Part shown: one piece after another, positions 20,019-31,500 of the stretch
Numbering within the stretch: the stretch's first letter is position 1
How the letters are laid out: every line of letters begins with the position of its first letter
NCBI GenBank assembly: GCA_002943765.1
Contig: PQWQ01000001.1
Coordinates: 3,321,501-3,385,500 of the forward strand
Source: Psoroptes ovis
Lineage: Eukaryota > Arthropoda > Arachnida > Sarcoptiformes > Psoroptidae
Direction: 5' to 3'
DNA length: 64,000 nt
The notes under the pieces: generated by a model
What the model saw: the letters and a program-made list of their open reading frames with translations, nothing else
The model's database searches: none
Told to the model about the DNA's origin: nothing
Position numbers and translations under genes: made by a program

Positions 20019-23000
20019 ATGGCAGAAAATACAGCAACAGTCATCCCACAAGAGGTGAGAACAAAGCTAAAAATATGTCGCAGAAATATTACAATGGCGA
20101 AAACGAGGAAAATATCAGCTGAGCAAGCCAAATCCTTAAGAAAAGATTTAGCAGAATTACATGAAGAGCTATTGAGTTATTATGACGACGAAATTCCAGA
20201 GGAAGAGCTATCGAAATTCGATTTGTATCTAGACAAAATAGACGGCTATATTGCATCTGTAACGCAGGAAGAAATCTCTCGCCATCAATCAACCGTAAAC
20301 GACAACAACAACAACCAATCGACATTTGAACATGAAGAACCAATAATTAGACAGTCACCTCAAGAAACAAACAATCTTATCGACATTAATCAAGCTCCGT
20401 CACCGAGAGTATATTTGCAGAATCAATCACCTCAAAATAGAGTCCCAGATTTATCCCAGCAAATGAACAATTTGAGTGTCCTAGATCCAGCCCCTCTCCC
20501 TAAAACAATATCGCAAGATCAGTTACCAAAATTTGACGGGAAATTCACGGGGTGGAGAAAGTTTAAACGAATAGTTGAAGATTTATTAATCCCCAACAGC
20601 CAGATCAGAGAAACTATTCGAATATCTATGTTATTGAACGCCCTCACCGGAGAACCATACGACATAGCAGAAAACGGTGCAGCAGAAGGACTGAGTCTAA
20701 TTAGCATCTGGTCAAGATTGGTTGAAAAATACGACAGCAGTGAAACATTAATTGCAGAGTTAAGAGATGAATTGAAAAAATTTCCCTTCGTAAGATCAAA
20801 AGAAGATTTGAATAATTTAAAATCGGCTAGAGATATCACAGCTAAAGTTGCAGCGACTATTGCCTTATCGGGAATACAATCATTAGCCTGCACAACTTTA
20901 ATTCAACAGGTGGCATATCGTATGTATGAAAAGGCAAGATTTAAAATATTATCCGAAATGGGAAACGATTTCAAATCTATGGCAAATTATATTGAAAACT
21001 TGTATCGTAAAGCTGAAAAATACGATCGAAATAGTTTAATCGTTGACAGCAGATTTAACCATCATCATCAGCATAGAAATCAACCGGTACGCACGGACAC
21101 AAACCGTCGAACCGTACATAATGTAGCTTCAGTTAACAATGTGATCTCTTCTAATAATATGACAACCTGCATCTTCTGCAATGGACATCATCAAAGTAAA
21201 CATTGTAACAGAAAATCACAACAAGAAAAAGTTAATATAATCAGAAACAACCGAATTTGTATCAGGTGCTTGAGAAACGGGCATACAATCCGACAATGCA
21301 ACGATAGATCCACGAGATGTTCAATCTGCGATCGCCGGCACAGCACTGAACTACATGACATAGCCGCTATATTGTTTGCACCTTCGACATCAGTCAACAA
21401 CAATCCAGCTCCACCACCATCGGTCGCAGCTATTTCGTCACAGCGTGCAACACCATCAACTATCACAAATAATAATAGTTTAGCCATACCATCCCAAGCA
21501 GAGACATCAACAGCGAGCTCAAATAATTCAGCATCGTCAGCTCAAGTAGCAGCAATATCAATTAGTGAAAATAAATATCAACTTAGTCCAACAAATGAAA
21601 TAGTGCAAACAGAATATCAGCAAATAGTTCAATCAACATCTTCTACAAGTGCAACAAATGATAAAAACGAATTCGTCGTAGACAAGAGTCAAATATGCGG
21701 TAGACGTCCGATATTGAGCGGCAAATGCAATGGAAAAAATTGTGAAGTCCTGATTGATTTCGGCTCCGCTTTGTCTCTAATTCATGCCAGTATGGTTAAT
21801 TCAAATGGAGAATTTAAAAATTGTCAACTCTTCGCAGGCTCCCCACTATTTCCTGATGATCAAATCATCATTAATAAAAAAGTTATTCTCACCATAACAA
21901 ACAACAACAAATCTATTAAACTCCCGATCTTGGTCTCTGAAAATATTGACCCAAAACAAATAATAATTGGCACTGATACAGTCGCTTTGATCCTACCAGG
22001 AAATCCAGATACATATTGTATACCGACTATATTAGGAAACGTAATGTTCAAAACAAAAGTTGAGCAAGTAAGCGCATTATGTAATCTACTTGATGACCAT
22101 TCAGATAACTGGTTCGAAAAAGAAGATAAGATATTGTTAAGACGAGAAGATGATGGCAAATACGTAGTGAAATTACCTTTCCTAGGCAATTTAAGACCGA
22201 AGGAAAACTATCTCGAAGCAGCGAAGGTTTTGAACAGCTTGCAGGCCCGTCTAAGAAAAGGAGATTGGCTCCAATCGTATGAGACCCAACTAATGCGATA
22301 TATCGAAGAAGGGCATGCAGAAGCCGTACACGAGACAGATGGCTACTTTTTGCCACACCATCCAGTTATCCGTGAAGACGCTGAATCGACCCCTATCCGA
22401 ATAGTATTCAATGGCAGCTTCGGTATGGACTCCCTCAACGATCTTCTCTGGAAAGGCGATACGAATGGTTTGAATGTGTTAGAACATTTATTCAAATTCC
22501 GCATCGGATGGTTCGCGTTAACCGCGGATCTATCAAAGGCCTTCCTACAGATAAATATCGACGCGGAAGACAGAAAATATCTGAAATTCTTATGGAGACG
22601 TAATGGTAAACTAGAGATATATCAGAAAACGGTATTACCATTCGGATTGGTATGTTCACCAGCAATATTGTCAGAAGTCATCAAAGACATATCCAATCGA
22701 AACGAAATACAACAATTAAGTGAATCAATCTATATGGACGACATCTTAATAGCGAATGATTCAGAAACGAATTTATTGACATTTTTCGGAAAAGCAGTTA
22801 ATGGCTTACAAGAATCTGGGTTTAAAGTCCATAAAATAAAAACGAACAGTAAAGCAATCGCAGATAGATTTGACGTCGCATCCACGGGTAATGTAAAGAT
22901 CCTAGGCATCAATTGGAACATCGACAACGATTCTCTTAATATTAAAGTACCAAATTTATCGAAAACTACGAATCTAACGAAACGCGAGTTGTTGTCAACC

Positions 23001-23984
23001 ATTGGTCAATTTTACGATCCTCTTGGATACATTGATCCATGGAAGCTAAGTTTACGACTCATCTTTAAAGAGAACTTAGCTTTGGAGTGGGATGATTTAT
23101 TACCACAGTCGGCTCAAGATAGTATTACGAAACATCTTGAGAATTATCAGCAATTAGAAAATATTAGAGTACAGCGTGTTCTGAGAAGAGGTTGCGAAAT
23201 GTTTGGATTTTCGGACGCCTCCGACAACGCGTATGGCTACGTGGTTTATGCAAAAGATAATAATTCCTTGAAGTTTATATTCGGCAAATCTAAAGTGAGC
23301 CCCGGCAAAAAACTTACTATCGTCGAATTAGAATTACTAGCATTATTGGAATTGGCTAAGGCCGTTAACGATTTGAATTCAATATTTGATCCAGCAAAAA
23401 TTACGATATTTTCAGACAATAAAGCTAACCTACATCGATTAGTGTTATCACCCAACAGATACAAACGCAGAACAGCTAATTGGCTGATGAAGTTAATCAC
23501 TTATGTCAACAACTTGAATATCATAGTCCGACATGTAAATGGTGAGATCAATCCTGCAGATACATTCTCCAGGCCACAATCGATCGAACATTTCCTGAGA
23601 GACATACCCATCCATATTGATTGTCGACAGTTTGATACCAGCGAAAACAATTTGTTTCCAATTTATAAGATCTCGGCCATTGAAGTCTGTCCAACATCCA
23701 ATGTAACGACTGAAGAAATAAGAATAATGCAATCTGCTAAATCGATTAATGAACTACAACAGATGATGAATAAGTATTTACCAACTGAGTCAAATGGCAT
23801 CTCCAAATGGAATCATCTAATTAAATGCGCACAGAGTATTGGTAATATTGATAATCTAAAACGACCATACATCCTAGACTCTGATGCCTTGATTCGAATT
23901 AAAACACGTATACCAGATTTTTGCTTTATTGGAACCCATCGGAATGGAGAATTTCGCCGGCCGCAGTGTCGCGAAACGCGGTGA
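20019..23984 (+). CDS. BEL/Pao Gag-PR-RT-RH polyprotein, integrase deleted, 1321 aa
   Basis: The Gag contains a DUF1759-like region (LPKFDGKFTGWRKFKR, about residues 168-184). Zinc knuckles follow at about 384-440 (CIFCNGHHQSKHC, CIRCLRNGHTIRQC, CSICDRRHSTELH). A protease-like segment near 578 reads LIDFGSALSLI, with Phe where D-S/T-G is expected. The reverse transcriptase has YMDDILIA near 904. RNase H has FSDASDNAYG near 1063 and FSDNKA. The last recognisable pre-integrase text is ILDSDALIRIKTRIPDF near 1285. The next residues (THRNGEFRRPQ) look like the extreme C-terminal tail of BEL/Pao Pol, so the catalytic integrase core appears to be deleted in frame. The final residues come from the 3' LTR. 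Typical family polyproteins are several hundred residues longer. Confidence 0.9.
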   Translation: MAENTATVIPQEVRTKLKICRRNITMAKTRKISAEQAKSLRKDLAELHEELLSYYDDEIPEEELSKFDLYLDKIDGYIASVTQEEISRHQSTVNDNNNNQSTFEHEEPIIRQSPQETNNLIDINQAPSPRVYLQNQSPQNRVPDLSQQMNNLSVLDPAPLPKTISQDQLPKFDGKFTGWRKFKRIVEDLLIPNSQIRETIRISMLLNALTGEPYDIAENGAAEGLSLISIWSRLVEKYDSSETLIAELRDELKKFPFVRSKEDLNNLKSARDITAKVAATIALSGIQSLACTTLIQQVAYRMYEKARFKILSEMGNDFKSMANYIENLYRKAEKYDRNSLIVDSRFNHHHQHRNQPVRTDTNRRTVHNVASVNNVISSNNMTTCIFCNGHHQSKHCNRKSQQEKVNIIRNNRICIRCLRNGHTIRQCNDRSTRCSICDRRHSTELHDIAAILFAPSTSVNNNPAPPPSVAAISSQRATPSTITNNNSLAIPSQAETSTASSNNSASSAQVAAISISENKYQLSPTNEIVQTEYQQIVQSTSSTSATNDKNEFVVDKSQICGRRPILSGKCNGKNCEVLIDFGSALSLIHASMVNSNGEFKNCQLFAGSPLFPDDQIIINKKVILTITNNNKSIKLPILVSENIDPKQIIIGTDTVALILPGNPDTYCIPTILGNVMFKTKVEQVSALCNLLDDHSDNWFEKEDKILLRREDDGKYVVKLPFLGNLRPKENYLEAAKVLNSLQARLRKGDWLQSYETQLMRYIEEGHAEAVHETDGYFLPHHPVIREDAESTPIRIVFNGSFGMDSLNDLLWKGDTNGLNVLEHLFKFRIGWFALTADLSKAFLQINIDAEDRKYLKFLWRRNGKLEIYQKTVLPFGLVCSPAILSEVIKDISNRNEIQQLSESIYMDDILIANDSETNLLTFFGKAVNGLQESGFKVHKIKTNSKAIADRFDVASTGNVKILGINWNIDNDSLNIKVPNLSKTTNLTKRELLSTIGQFYDPLGYIDPWKLSLRLIFKENLALEWDDLLPQSAQDSITKHLENYQQLENIRVQRVLRRGCEMFGFSDASDNAYGYVVYAKDNNSLKFIFGKSKVSPGKKLTIVELELLALLELAKAVNDLNSIFDPAKITIFSDNKANLHRLVLSPNRYKRRTANWLMKLITYVNNLNIIVRHVNGEINPADTFSRPQSIEHFLRDIPIHIDCRQFDTSENNLFPIYKISAIEVCPTSNVTTEEIRIMQSAKSINELQQMMNKYLPTESNGISKWNHLIKCAQSIGNIDNLKRPYILDSDALIRIKTRIPDFCFIGTHRNGEFRRPQCRETR

Positions 23985-24353
23985 AAGTTCTAGAAGCAAG
24001 ATGACATGAGGAAGAGAGCGCGGTGTGACCTTCAGCGCGAGCAGCTATTGGTCAAATTTATGCGCAGGGTCACACCAGCATGGCCGACACAATATATAAA
24101 CAGGCCCAGAAAACAACGTGGTCATTTTTTGTCACATTTTTTCCATGTTTAAGCTTGTGTCGAATTTTTGTGAAATTTCATTTTTTTCGTTTGTGTTTCT
24201 TAAACCGTTCCATAATACCAATTAATGTAAATATTTTCTTTTCCTTTTATATTGTAATTTTTTATCATTTAATCTAACTTGATTTTACAAAATTTTCAGA
24301 AATAAAGAACATTTTACAATCTCATGCCAGTTTTAGTTTTCCGTCGCATGACA
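23967..24353 (+). repeat. BEL/Pao 3' LTR (387 bp)
   Basis: Second copy of the 19253-19639 repeat, followed by the TCAATT target duplication. The pol frame ends inside it (TGA 23982-23984), so the last five residues are LTR-encoded. Confidence 0.95.
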
Positions 24354-24474
24354 TCAATTTTAATTGAAAAAATATGATTCCCTAAATGATTTCAAAATAA
24401 TTTTTGACTGCAAAAAACGACTTGAATTTATTGTATTCAAAATCATCAACGATGTAATGAAAATGTTTGAAAAA

Positions 24475-24571
24475 TAACTGAAACGATTGTCCAAAAAGTT
24501 TTCGTCAGTGTTTATCGACATTTTGCTATGATTTCAACGCACACTAACTTTTCGGACAATCACCACTGTTA
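24475..24571. mobile_element. Miniature mariner-like element or relic, about 93 bp
   Basis: Inverted repeats GATTGTCCAAAAAGTT (24485-24500) and AACTTTTCGGACAATC (24546-24561) match with one mismatch. Partial symmetry extends outward to TA dinucleotides at 24475-24476 and 24570-24571, as expected for the TA duplication of Tc1/mariner elements. GTCCAAAAAGTT is typical of mariner-type ends. There is no coding capacity. Confidence 0.5.
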
Positions 24572-26171
24572 GTTTTATAACAAACATTTTGAAACTTCAA
24601 ATTTTCAAAGGTTTAAATTTCCATTTTAATTAGAAAAACTCAAAACATCATAATTATTAAAATTCAACTAATTAAAGATTCTCAAAAAAATGAATAAATA
24701 AATATGAAATTCAATATTTTGGTGAAATTTTCATTTATTAAAAATTCAAAAATTTTCCATTTTTCCCTTTAATTTCACTTTATTTCATTTTTTCTGATTA
24801 AAAGTAAAATTTGAATCAAATAGCAACCAAATGCTATTCTATTTAATGAATAGCAAGTATTTCAATGACTATAAGAATTTTAATGACAGAATCAGGAAAG
24901 AATTGAATTTTTTTTTTTAAAGAAAAAATTGAAATCTCAAATTGAAAAGTTCAAATTTTTACAAATTTTTTCCTTTTTCTCCGAATTAATTCAATCAAAT
25001 AAAATGAAATCGATAAAATTTTTCAATTTATTCCAATTTTAATCAGAGGAAATTTCAAACAAATCTCAAGTCTAGAGAAATGTTTCTCGAGTGTCAAGAT
25101 GAATAATTCAGATCGACAAATCAGAAGAACAAATCAGGGAAAAAAATTTGAATGCAAATTTATGCTCAACTTTTTGATTTGTTTGGCAATATTTTTGATT
25201 ACCCATAGCTTATCAATGCTCATCATCATATTCTTTGATTTTATTTATTCGTATTTTTTGTTTTTTTTCATTTCTCTCAATTCTTTCGGAGTCGAAACAA
25301 ATTTTCTAAATTGATTTTCACTGTTGTTTCACCGTATGAGACAATCTGTCGTTGTGGTTGCTGTTTTGATTTGATTTGATTTTGTATTTAAATTTTGTAA
25401 AATGTCAAATGTAAGCCAGGATAATGTTTGAATTTTTGAATACAATGAATGCATCCACATGATGTGCATATATTCAGATCATTGTCTGATAATGAACTAT
25501 TGAATATAATATTTCAAAAAACAAAAAAGAACAAGATAAAACTAAATCAATGACAAAACATTTCAATGGGATGACAACCGAGAAAAACAAAACAAAACAA
25601 AAACAAATTATTTCGAATTGTAAAAAAGTCATTTCGTATGAATAAATAATTTGATATGGAATGAATGAATGAATGATACAGTAAAATGATAAAGGTATAA
25701 ACACAAAGTGTGGAGGCAGAATATGTAGGTAGAATCTGACTGACAGTAGGTACCAAGGCTCAAAAAGGTACCCAGGAAATTACGGATCCGAAAAAGAGAC
25801 CCAATTTGAAAGGGTTCGTAAAAAAATCTGGACCTAAAATTTTTTTTCCTGATCATTTCAAATTCAAAAACATTAGATAAATAAACAAACAAATGTAATG
25901 TAATGAAATTGAAATTTAAAATGAATGAATGTTTAAATTGAATAAAAAATAAAATAAAATAAATAAATAAAAAATGAAATTTTAATGAATATTCAATGAT
26001 AAATAGAATTGATCAAATCAGAATTTAATCACAAAGTTTATTTCCATGTTTCATGATTTTTTTTCCTCATATACATTTCTCCGTTTTGTTGAATCGCATC
26101 TATTCATTTTAAAGCTGAATTTTAAAATGCTTTTGTGTATCAAAGAAAAAATAAAAAATTTGAACACATTT

Positions 26172-26254
26172 GGATGTTGTCCGGATAGTTTTTAAGATTT
26201 TCAACGAGTATTCTTCGATTATGACGCGAAAGAATTTTTTGGACAAACAAATCT
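26172..26254. mobile_element. Possible second, degenerate mariner-like relic
   Basis: GTTGTCCGGATAGTTTTT at the left and the complement of TTTGTCCAAAAAATTC at the right form an imperfect inverted repeat. Spacing is similar to the element at 24475-24571. No clear TA duplication can be placed. Confidence 0.25.
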
Positions 26255-26718
26255 CCATTCTCATTTTTTTCGAGATGGGAAATTTTAAAATTTCAAAAAA
26301 AAATGAAAAAAAAATCCAGTTATTATCATACTTAAATGGAAAACAAATTTAGCTTATTTAATTTAAATTGATGAATTCAATGTTTTGAAAAATTTTTTCT
26401 CCAAAAAATGATTTTAAATTGAAAATTTTTCAAAGCCAAACAATGTTCCATGTTTTATTTTTTTTGGAATTTGAATTTAGCTTTCAGGAATATTGAGGAG
26501 TCAGAATAAAAATCCCAGATTCTTCGATGTATTATTTCGGTATATTAATCTCGATATGAATTTGATTTTACACACTCACACAGTGAAGATATACTTGAAC
26601 TGTCAATTGAAAAGCTTTCTTAAATGATATTTTCTTTTATTTTTTTTTTTTTTGTGTATAAAATAAATTGTTTACGAAAAAAAAACGATTTCTATGATAT
26701 CTAATAGGTTGTTTTCTT

Positions 26719-26785
26719 TCAAATTCTGTCCGTGATAGCAATCTATTATCTTATATAATATTAACTTGCACAGCACAGAATTTGA
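26719..26785. repeat. Imperfect 67-nt inverted repeat
   Basis: TCAAATTCTGTCCGTG at the left and the complement of CACAGCACAGAATTTGA at the right pair with one gap and one mismatch. It could be a short MITE relic or a hairpin RNA. Confidence 0.5.
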
Positions 26786-28383
26786 CCTTAGAAATGTTTA
26801 ATATTCATTTAACATTAAACATTCAATTTTTTTTGGTTCCTCTTTGATATTTAAAATGAATGTCGAATTTGATTCAATATTTCAAGGCCAAAATGAAAGG
26901 TTCTTTTGGGTTTGATAAGAAGAGAATAAGGAAATGAATTTTCATTCAAAATGAATCATTGAAAAAAAATCGTAATGAAAATTTCATAAGTTTCAAGATG
27001 TTTTTCTTAAATGATCTTATCGTATCAAAAATGATGAAAAAACATTTTATTAATTGGATTTCAGTTATTATTTTTCTGCTGCTCTTCTGTTAATTTAATC
27101 AATGAAAAAGCTTTTTAATTTTGGGAGCTTTGGGAGATTTTTTTCGTTTCAAAAAAAAAAAATCACATTTGACTGGAAATTCTATGGAAATTTTTCAAAA
27201 AAGTTCGTCAAAAATTCTGATGAGAAATTTGCACTTAAAAATTCAAAAAAATTTTGAAAAAAATATGAAAAATAACGAAATTTCCCGGTGTTTCCGGCAG
27301 ATGATACAAGATGAAATTAAAATTTATGAATCACTGATCCGAAGATGGAAAAAATATGAAAAATTACAATAGAATTGAATACAGATCTGATAACCAAATC
27401 AATCGAGAGATCAATAGAAAAAATTGTTGTACGGAAAAACATCCATTTTCGATTGATTTTTTTTAAATTTTCATTTTACTTTTGTCTCGATTCATATACA
27501 CAAATAAATCATTTAATTCTATTCAATGAAAGATTCGATTTCAATTTGACAAAAAATTCCGATTTACTAAACATTACATACACACCGAACGAAGCAAATT
27601 ATTATTATTATCATTATTCAATCACTTTTTTCCATTATTTTACTTTTTTGTTGATCTATTCTGAAAAATATATTTCCTGTCATATCGAAATAATAAAAGA
27701 ATCAGAAAAATCAAAAGGAAAAAATATATTTTTCAAAAGAATAAATAAATAAATGAAAAAAAAGTTTTTTTTCTTTTCGAAAAAGTTTTTCAAAATGAAT
27801 TTACTTTCATTTTTTCCTAGTTTTCCTTTATTTTTTCCAATCAAAATTTCACCATTATTATCTGATATGATATGATTAGTGAAATGGAAAATTATTCCAT
27901 CAATTTTTTTTTTTTTTTTTTTTGATCGGTATAATATTGAATGGAATAGAAATGAAATGAAGAAAAAGATTGAAATAAAAATGATGATGATGAACAAAGA
28001 AAAGAAGAAGAAATTTTTTAAATTAATTTAATTTCTATTTCTTCATCTCTTCATATATAATACTTATACAATACTTTTCTATACTTTGTGATAAATCGAA
28101 ACGATCAATGAATTGAAATAATTGAATTGAATTGAATGCAAGTGATATGACCTCAAAGCCAATTCTCTTCGATTCTTTTGCTTTTCTTGTTTTGATAATA
28201 ATAATCAATAAATCAATCAATTTTTCTTCTTTATTCTTTTGATTTTCCATCGATAAATTGAATGATGGAATTTTCTCAATCGATTCTCCATATGTTACAA
28301 TGGAAAATTTTATTTTTCGGTGAAAAAAAACACGATAAAAAAACTTGGAATGACTGCGACATTCCTTGATTTGTTTTGTTTAC

Positions 28384-28514
28384 CTTGAATCACTTGAATT
28401 CCTGCACTTTGAATTAGACAAAAACTCAACGAAAAGATACCGTTCTCCATTGCTGGTGGTTCATCAGTGATTTTTTCAATTTTATTTTTCTTAATTTCAC
28501 CGAGGAAAATTCCA
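28384..28514 (-). CDS. Candidate orphan exon with consensus splice sites
   Basis: On the minus strand a strong acceptor (CTTTTGTTTTGCAG) ends at 28515. It is followed by 131 nt with one long open reading and then the donor CAAG/GTAAAC. The open reading encodes GIFLGEIKKNKIEKITDE, then PPAMENGIFSLSFCLIQS and AGIQVIQ. The composition is more balanced than that of the surrounding chance frames. No partner exon could be identified on either side and I do not recognise the family. It may be one exon of a gene with large introns, or coincidence. Confidence 0.3.
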
Positions 28515-31500
28515 CTGCAAAACAAAAGACAGAATCATCATTGAAATTCTTGGTATTATTTTCATATTTCTCGAGCATATACTATGTACTCGGTATATAA
28601 TTGTCATTATTATTATTATCATCATCATTTTTTTCATTTTCATCGTTTCACAATCGTTATCATTTATGAAAATGAAAAAGGAAAAATTCATTTTTTGATT
28701 ATTCAATATGATGGAATATATAATAATAATAATGATAATAATAAAAATAAATGAAAAAGAATTGAAGCATAAAACTTTTCCTGTTTTTTACCAAAAAGAA
28801 AAAAATGAAAATATATGCTTATATTTATTCGAAGAAAAATATATGGAAAAATTTATCAAAAATATAGTGGAAAAATAGACCGCAGAATCTCATTTCAAGG
28901 TTTGAATGTGTAAAATTTGTCACCAAATATTGAAATAATAATGATAATAATAAAGATAAATAAACCAAGATAATTTTGACACTTGCATTTGTTTTCTTGC
29001 ATTCACAATCAACAATCACAATGAACTTCAATGGAAAACATCTTCACAGCTATTGATAATGTATCGTGGACAATTTTTCGATCATTTTTGAACCATTTTC
29101 GGTACATAAATGTATATCGACAGCAATAATATATCACATTTAAACATAAATGTAGATATTAATAAATTTTCATTCATTTATTATCATTATTGATGATAAA
29201 CTTTGATATTTTTCTATTATTCATTTATTTTCATCTTGAAATTATTATTTGCTTCTATTGTTTTGAAGGAAATTATTATTTTTGGAACAAGTAACGCTAG
29301 TGATACATGTGAAAATGTAAAAATATTATCAATATTCATAATTATTTATTGTTTTTTTGGACAAGTAATGACACCACTATAATAATAAAAATAAATAATA
29401 ATGATGACTATTGAATGATGACATTCAATTATTATTGGTAGCATTGTGATGAAATTCGGATTGAAAATATGGAATGAAATCAGAAAATAATCGGGAAAAA
29501 AATGTTTTTCTCGAAATCAAAATCAAAATTATTATTAAAACTTACTCAAGATTTTATTGTTATTTGTATTTTCATTTCATTATTATTTGCACTGATATAT
29601 CATTGTTTTAATAATATGAAATAAAAATATTCCATAAAATACGAAAATAATGAAAGCATTTTCATTGAAATAAAAAAGAATATTCAGAGGTTTGTTTGTT
29701 CATTTCATTATTATTATTATTATTATGATTTTTATTATTTTTTTTCATTTTTCATGAGAAATGAATATATCACAAATTGCATTGTAAGCAAATCAAATGC
29801 GTATCAATGAACGAATAAGAGAGAATTGAGAGAAGAAAATTCAAATTTTGATCAATTTATATCAAATCACTGAAATACTGATTCTCGATTGCTCAAGGTC
29901 CGTTATTTTCTGCTTTTTTAAATATATTTTAATTATCTTTTGTTTCATTTTTTTCAAACAATCTTGGGAATAAAAGAAACGGATAGGTCAGCGGTATGCG
30001 CGTACGTCCACTTTTCAAAATTGATTGATCATTTTCGATTTTAATTAAAATGTTATTCAGAATAGAATATACCAAGGCGTATTGACATGAGAGAAGATTT
30101 GAATTACGAATATTCATGGGAATTTTTCTCTTAAAAATTCATCGGAATTCATTGTATAACAATGAAAACAGGAAGACAAGAATGTTAAGAATATACTAAA
30201 CAGGAATTCATAATAAATAATTGAATTGTTTATTAACGAGATCGACATTTTCTAATGAAAATCATTATTAATTAATACAATGATTTCTTACCTTTATATT
30301 AGACGAGTGATTAATTAAGAAAGAGAAAATTAATGATTTCCTTTGTGATATCTTCAGAGAAAAAATTTCGATTTCTTCAGAATTTTCGTTATTTTTATAT
30401 TTCCGATTGAAACATGCGAATAATTATTGCGAGATTTGCAATCTTTTTCTTTTGCAATCAAAATTATCTGAAATTATTTTTCTTGTTCTTGTTGTTCTTG
30501 ATGTCGTTATTGTCGATTGAACGAAATGATCAATGAAAAATAATAATGATAACAATAATTATAATTAAATGTAAAACAATCAGACAATAATTATAATTTA
30601 CGAAATGGTAAATGGCATTCAAAGCATATTTTGTCTTACGAAAAATGATGAACGAATGAAGAACATTGAAAAAACACCGAAAAAAAATCAAACCAAATGA
30701 TTTTGATTCAAATAATTCAAACAATGTGATAATGATAATGATAATAAAAATCAATGAACATTTATATTAACAAGTGAAAAATTGAAGAAAAAAACAAAAC
30801 GAATGAATGAATGAATGATTTAGAAGAATCAATGATTTAAATGAAATAATGTTGAAACAGACTATAGATTTCTGTATTTTACTTTTCCAAGGATTCATAC
30901 ATTCATTTATAAATGAAATGTAAATAATTTTGGTAAGATTCGTGCTGCTGGTGCTTTTTACCCAGAGATAGACCGTTATATATTCCTCTTTGAAACGCAT
31001 TGAATAACGCATGTGTCTCATGTGTGTGCGTTCATTCATTTCATCATTATCAATGGAGAATGGAGAAACATAATAAATGATTGGAATATTGTGAAATATG
31101 TGTGATTATATATGTTAGTGTGCGTGTGTCTGTGTGTGTGTGCGACCGTGTGATAGAGATGGGGTACTAAAAATGATAAAAACCATAGTGAAAACCCAAA
31201 TGGGGAACAGAAAGTAGTACAAAATTATGTTCCAGAATCAGTCATATACTGATTTACTATGGAAATGAATTTCAATTCCATTCAACATTCATTCATAATC
31301 GATATATTTGGGAATCATTATTATTATTATCATTATTTTGATTATTGTAATTATTAATCACAAATTTTATTTGCAAATAAAAGTTTTTGGCTTTTTTTTG
31401 ATTATTTTTTTCTCCATTGGAAATTACCATTATTTTTGTTTTTTTTTGTTTTTGTTTTTTGATTAAGTTAAATTATCATCATCATAATCATAATTATCAT

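Larger units (their letters stand above)
19253..24353 (+). mobile_element. BEL/Pao LTR retrotransposon lacking integrase
   Basis: The 387-bp LTRs at 19253-19639 and 23967-24353 differ by one base that I can see (A versus G about 200 nt in). The target duplication TCAATT is at 19247-19252 and 24354-24359. A leader of about 380 nt precedes one open frame (20019-23984) that covers Gag, protease, RT and RNase H. The frame then breaks off at the start of the integrase region and runs into the 3' LTR. The internal part is therefore shorter than that of a full BEL/Pao element. Near-identical LTRs show recent insertion. The primer-binding site is not obvious; TGGTACTACTGG and TGGAACCAG near 19661-19680 are candidates. 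Confidence 0.93.

Noticed and set aside
25730..25840. Higher-GC pocket with repeated GGTACC and a 29-residue reading
   Set aside because: Readings on both strands lack start, splice or family support; may be a fossil repeat but nothing can be shown.
27121..27372. 83-codon Lys-rich frame lacking an ATG start
   Set aside because: The ending (EIKIYESLIRRWKKYEKLQ) looks helical, but there is no start, splice context or family; poly-A tracts explain the Lys runs.
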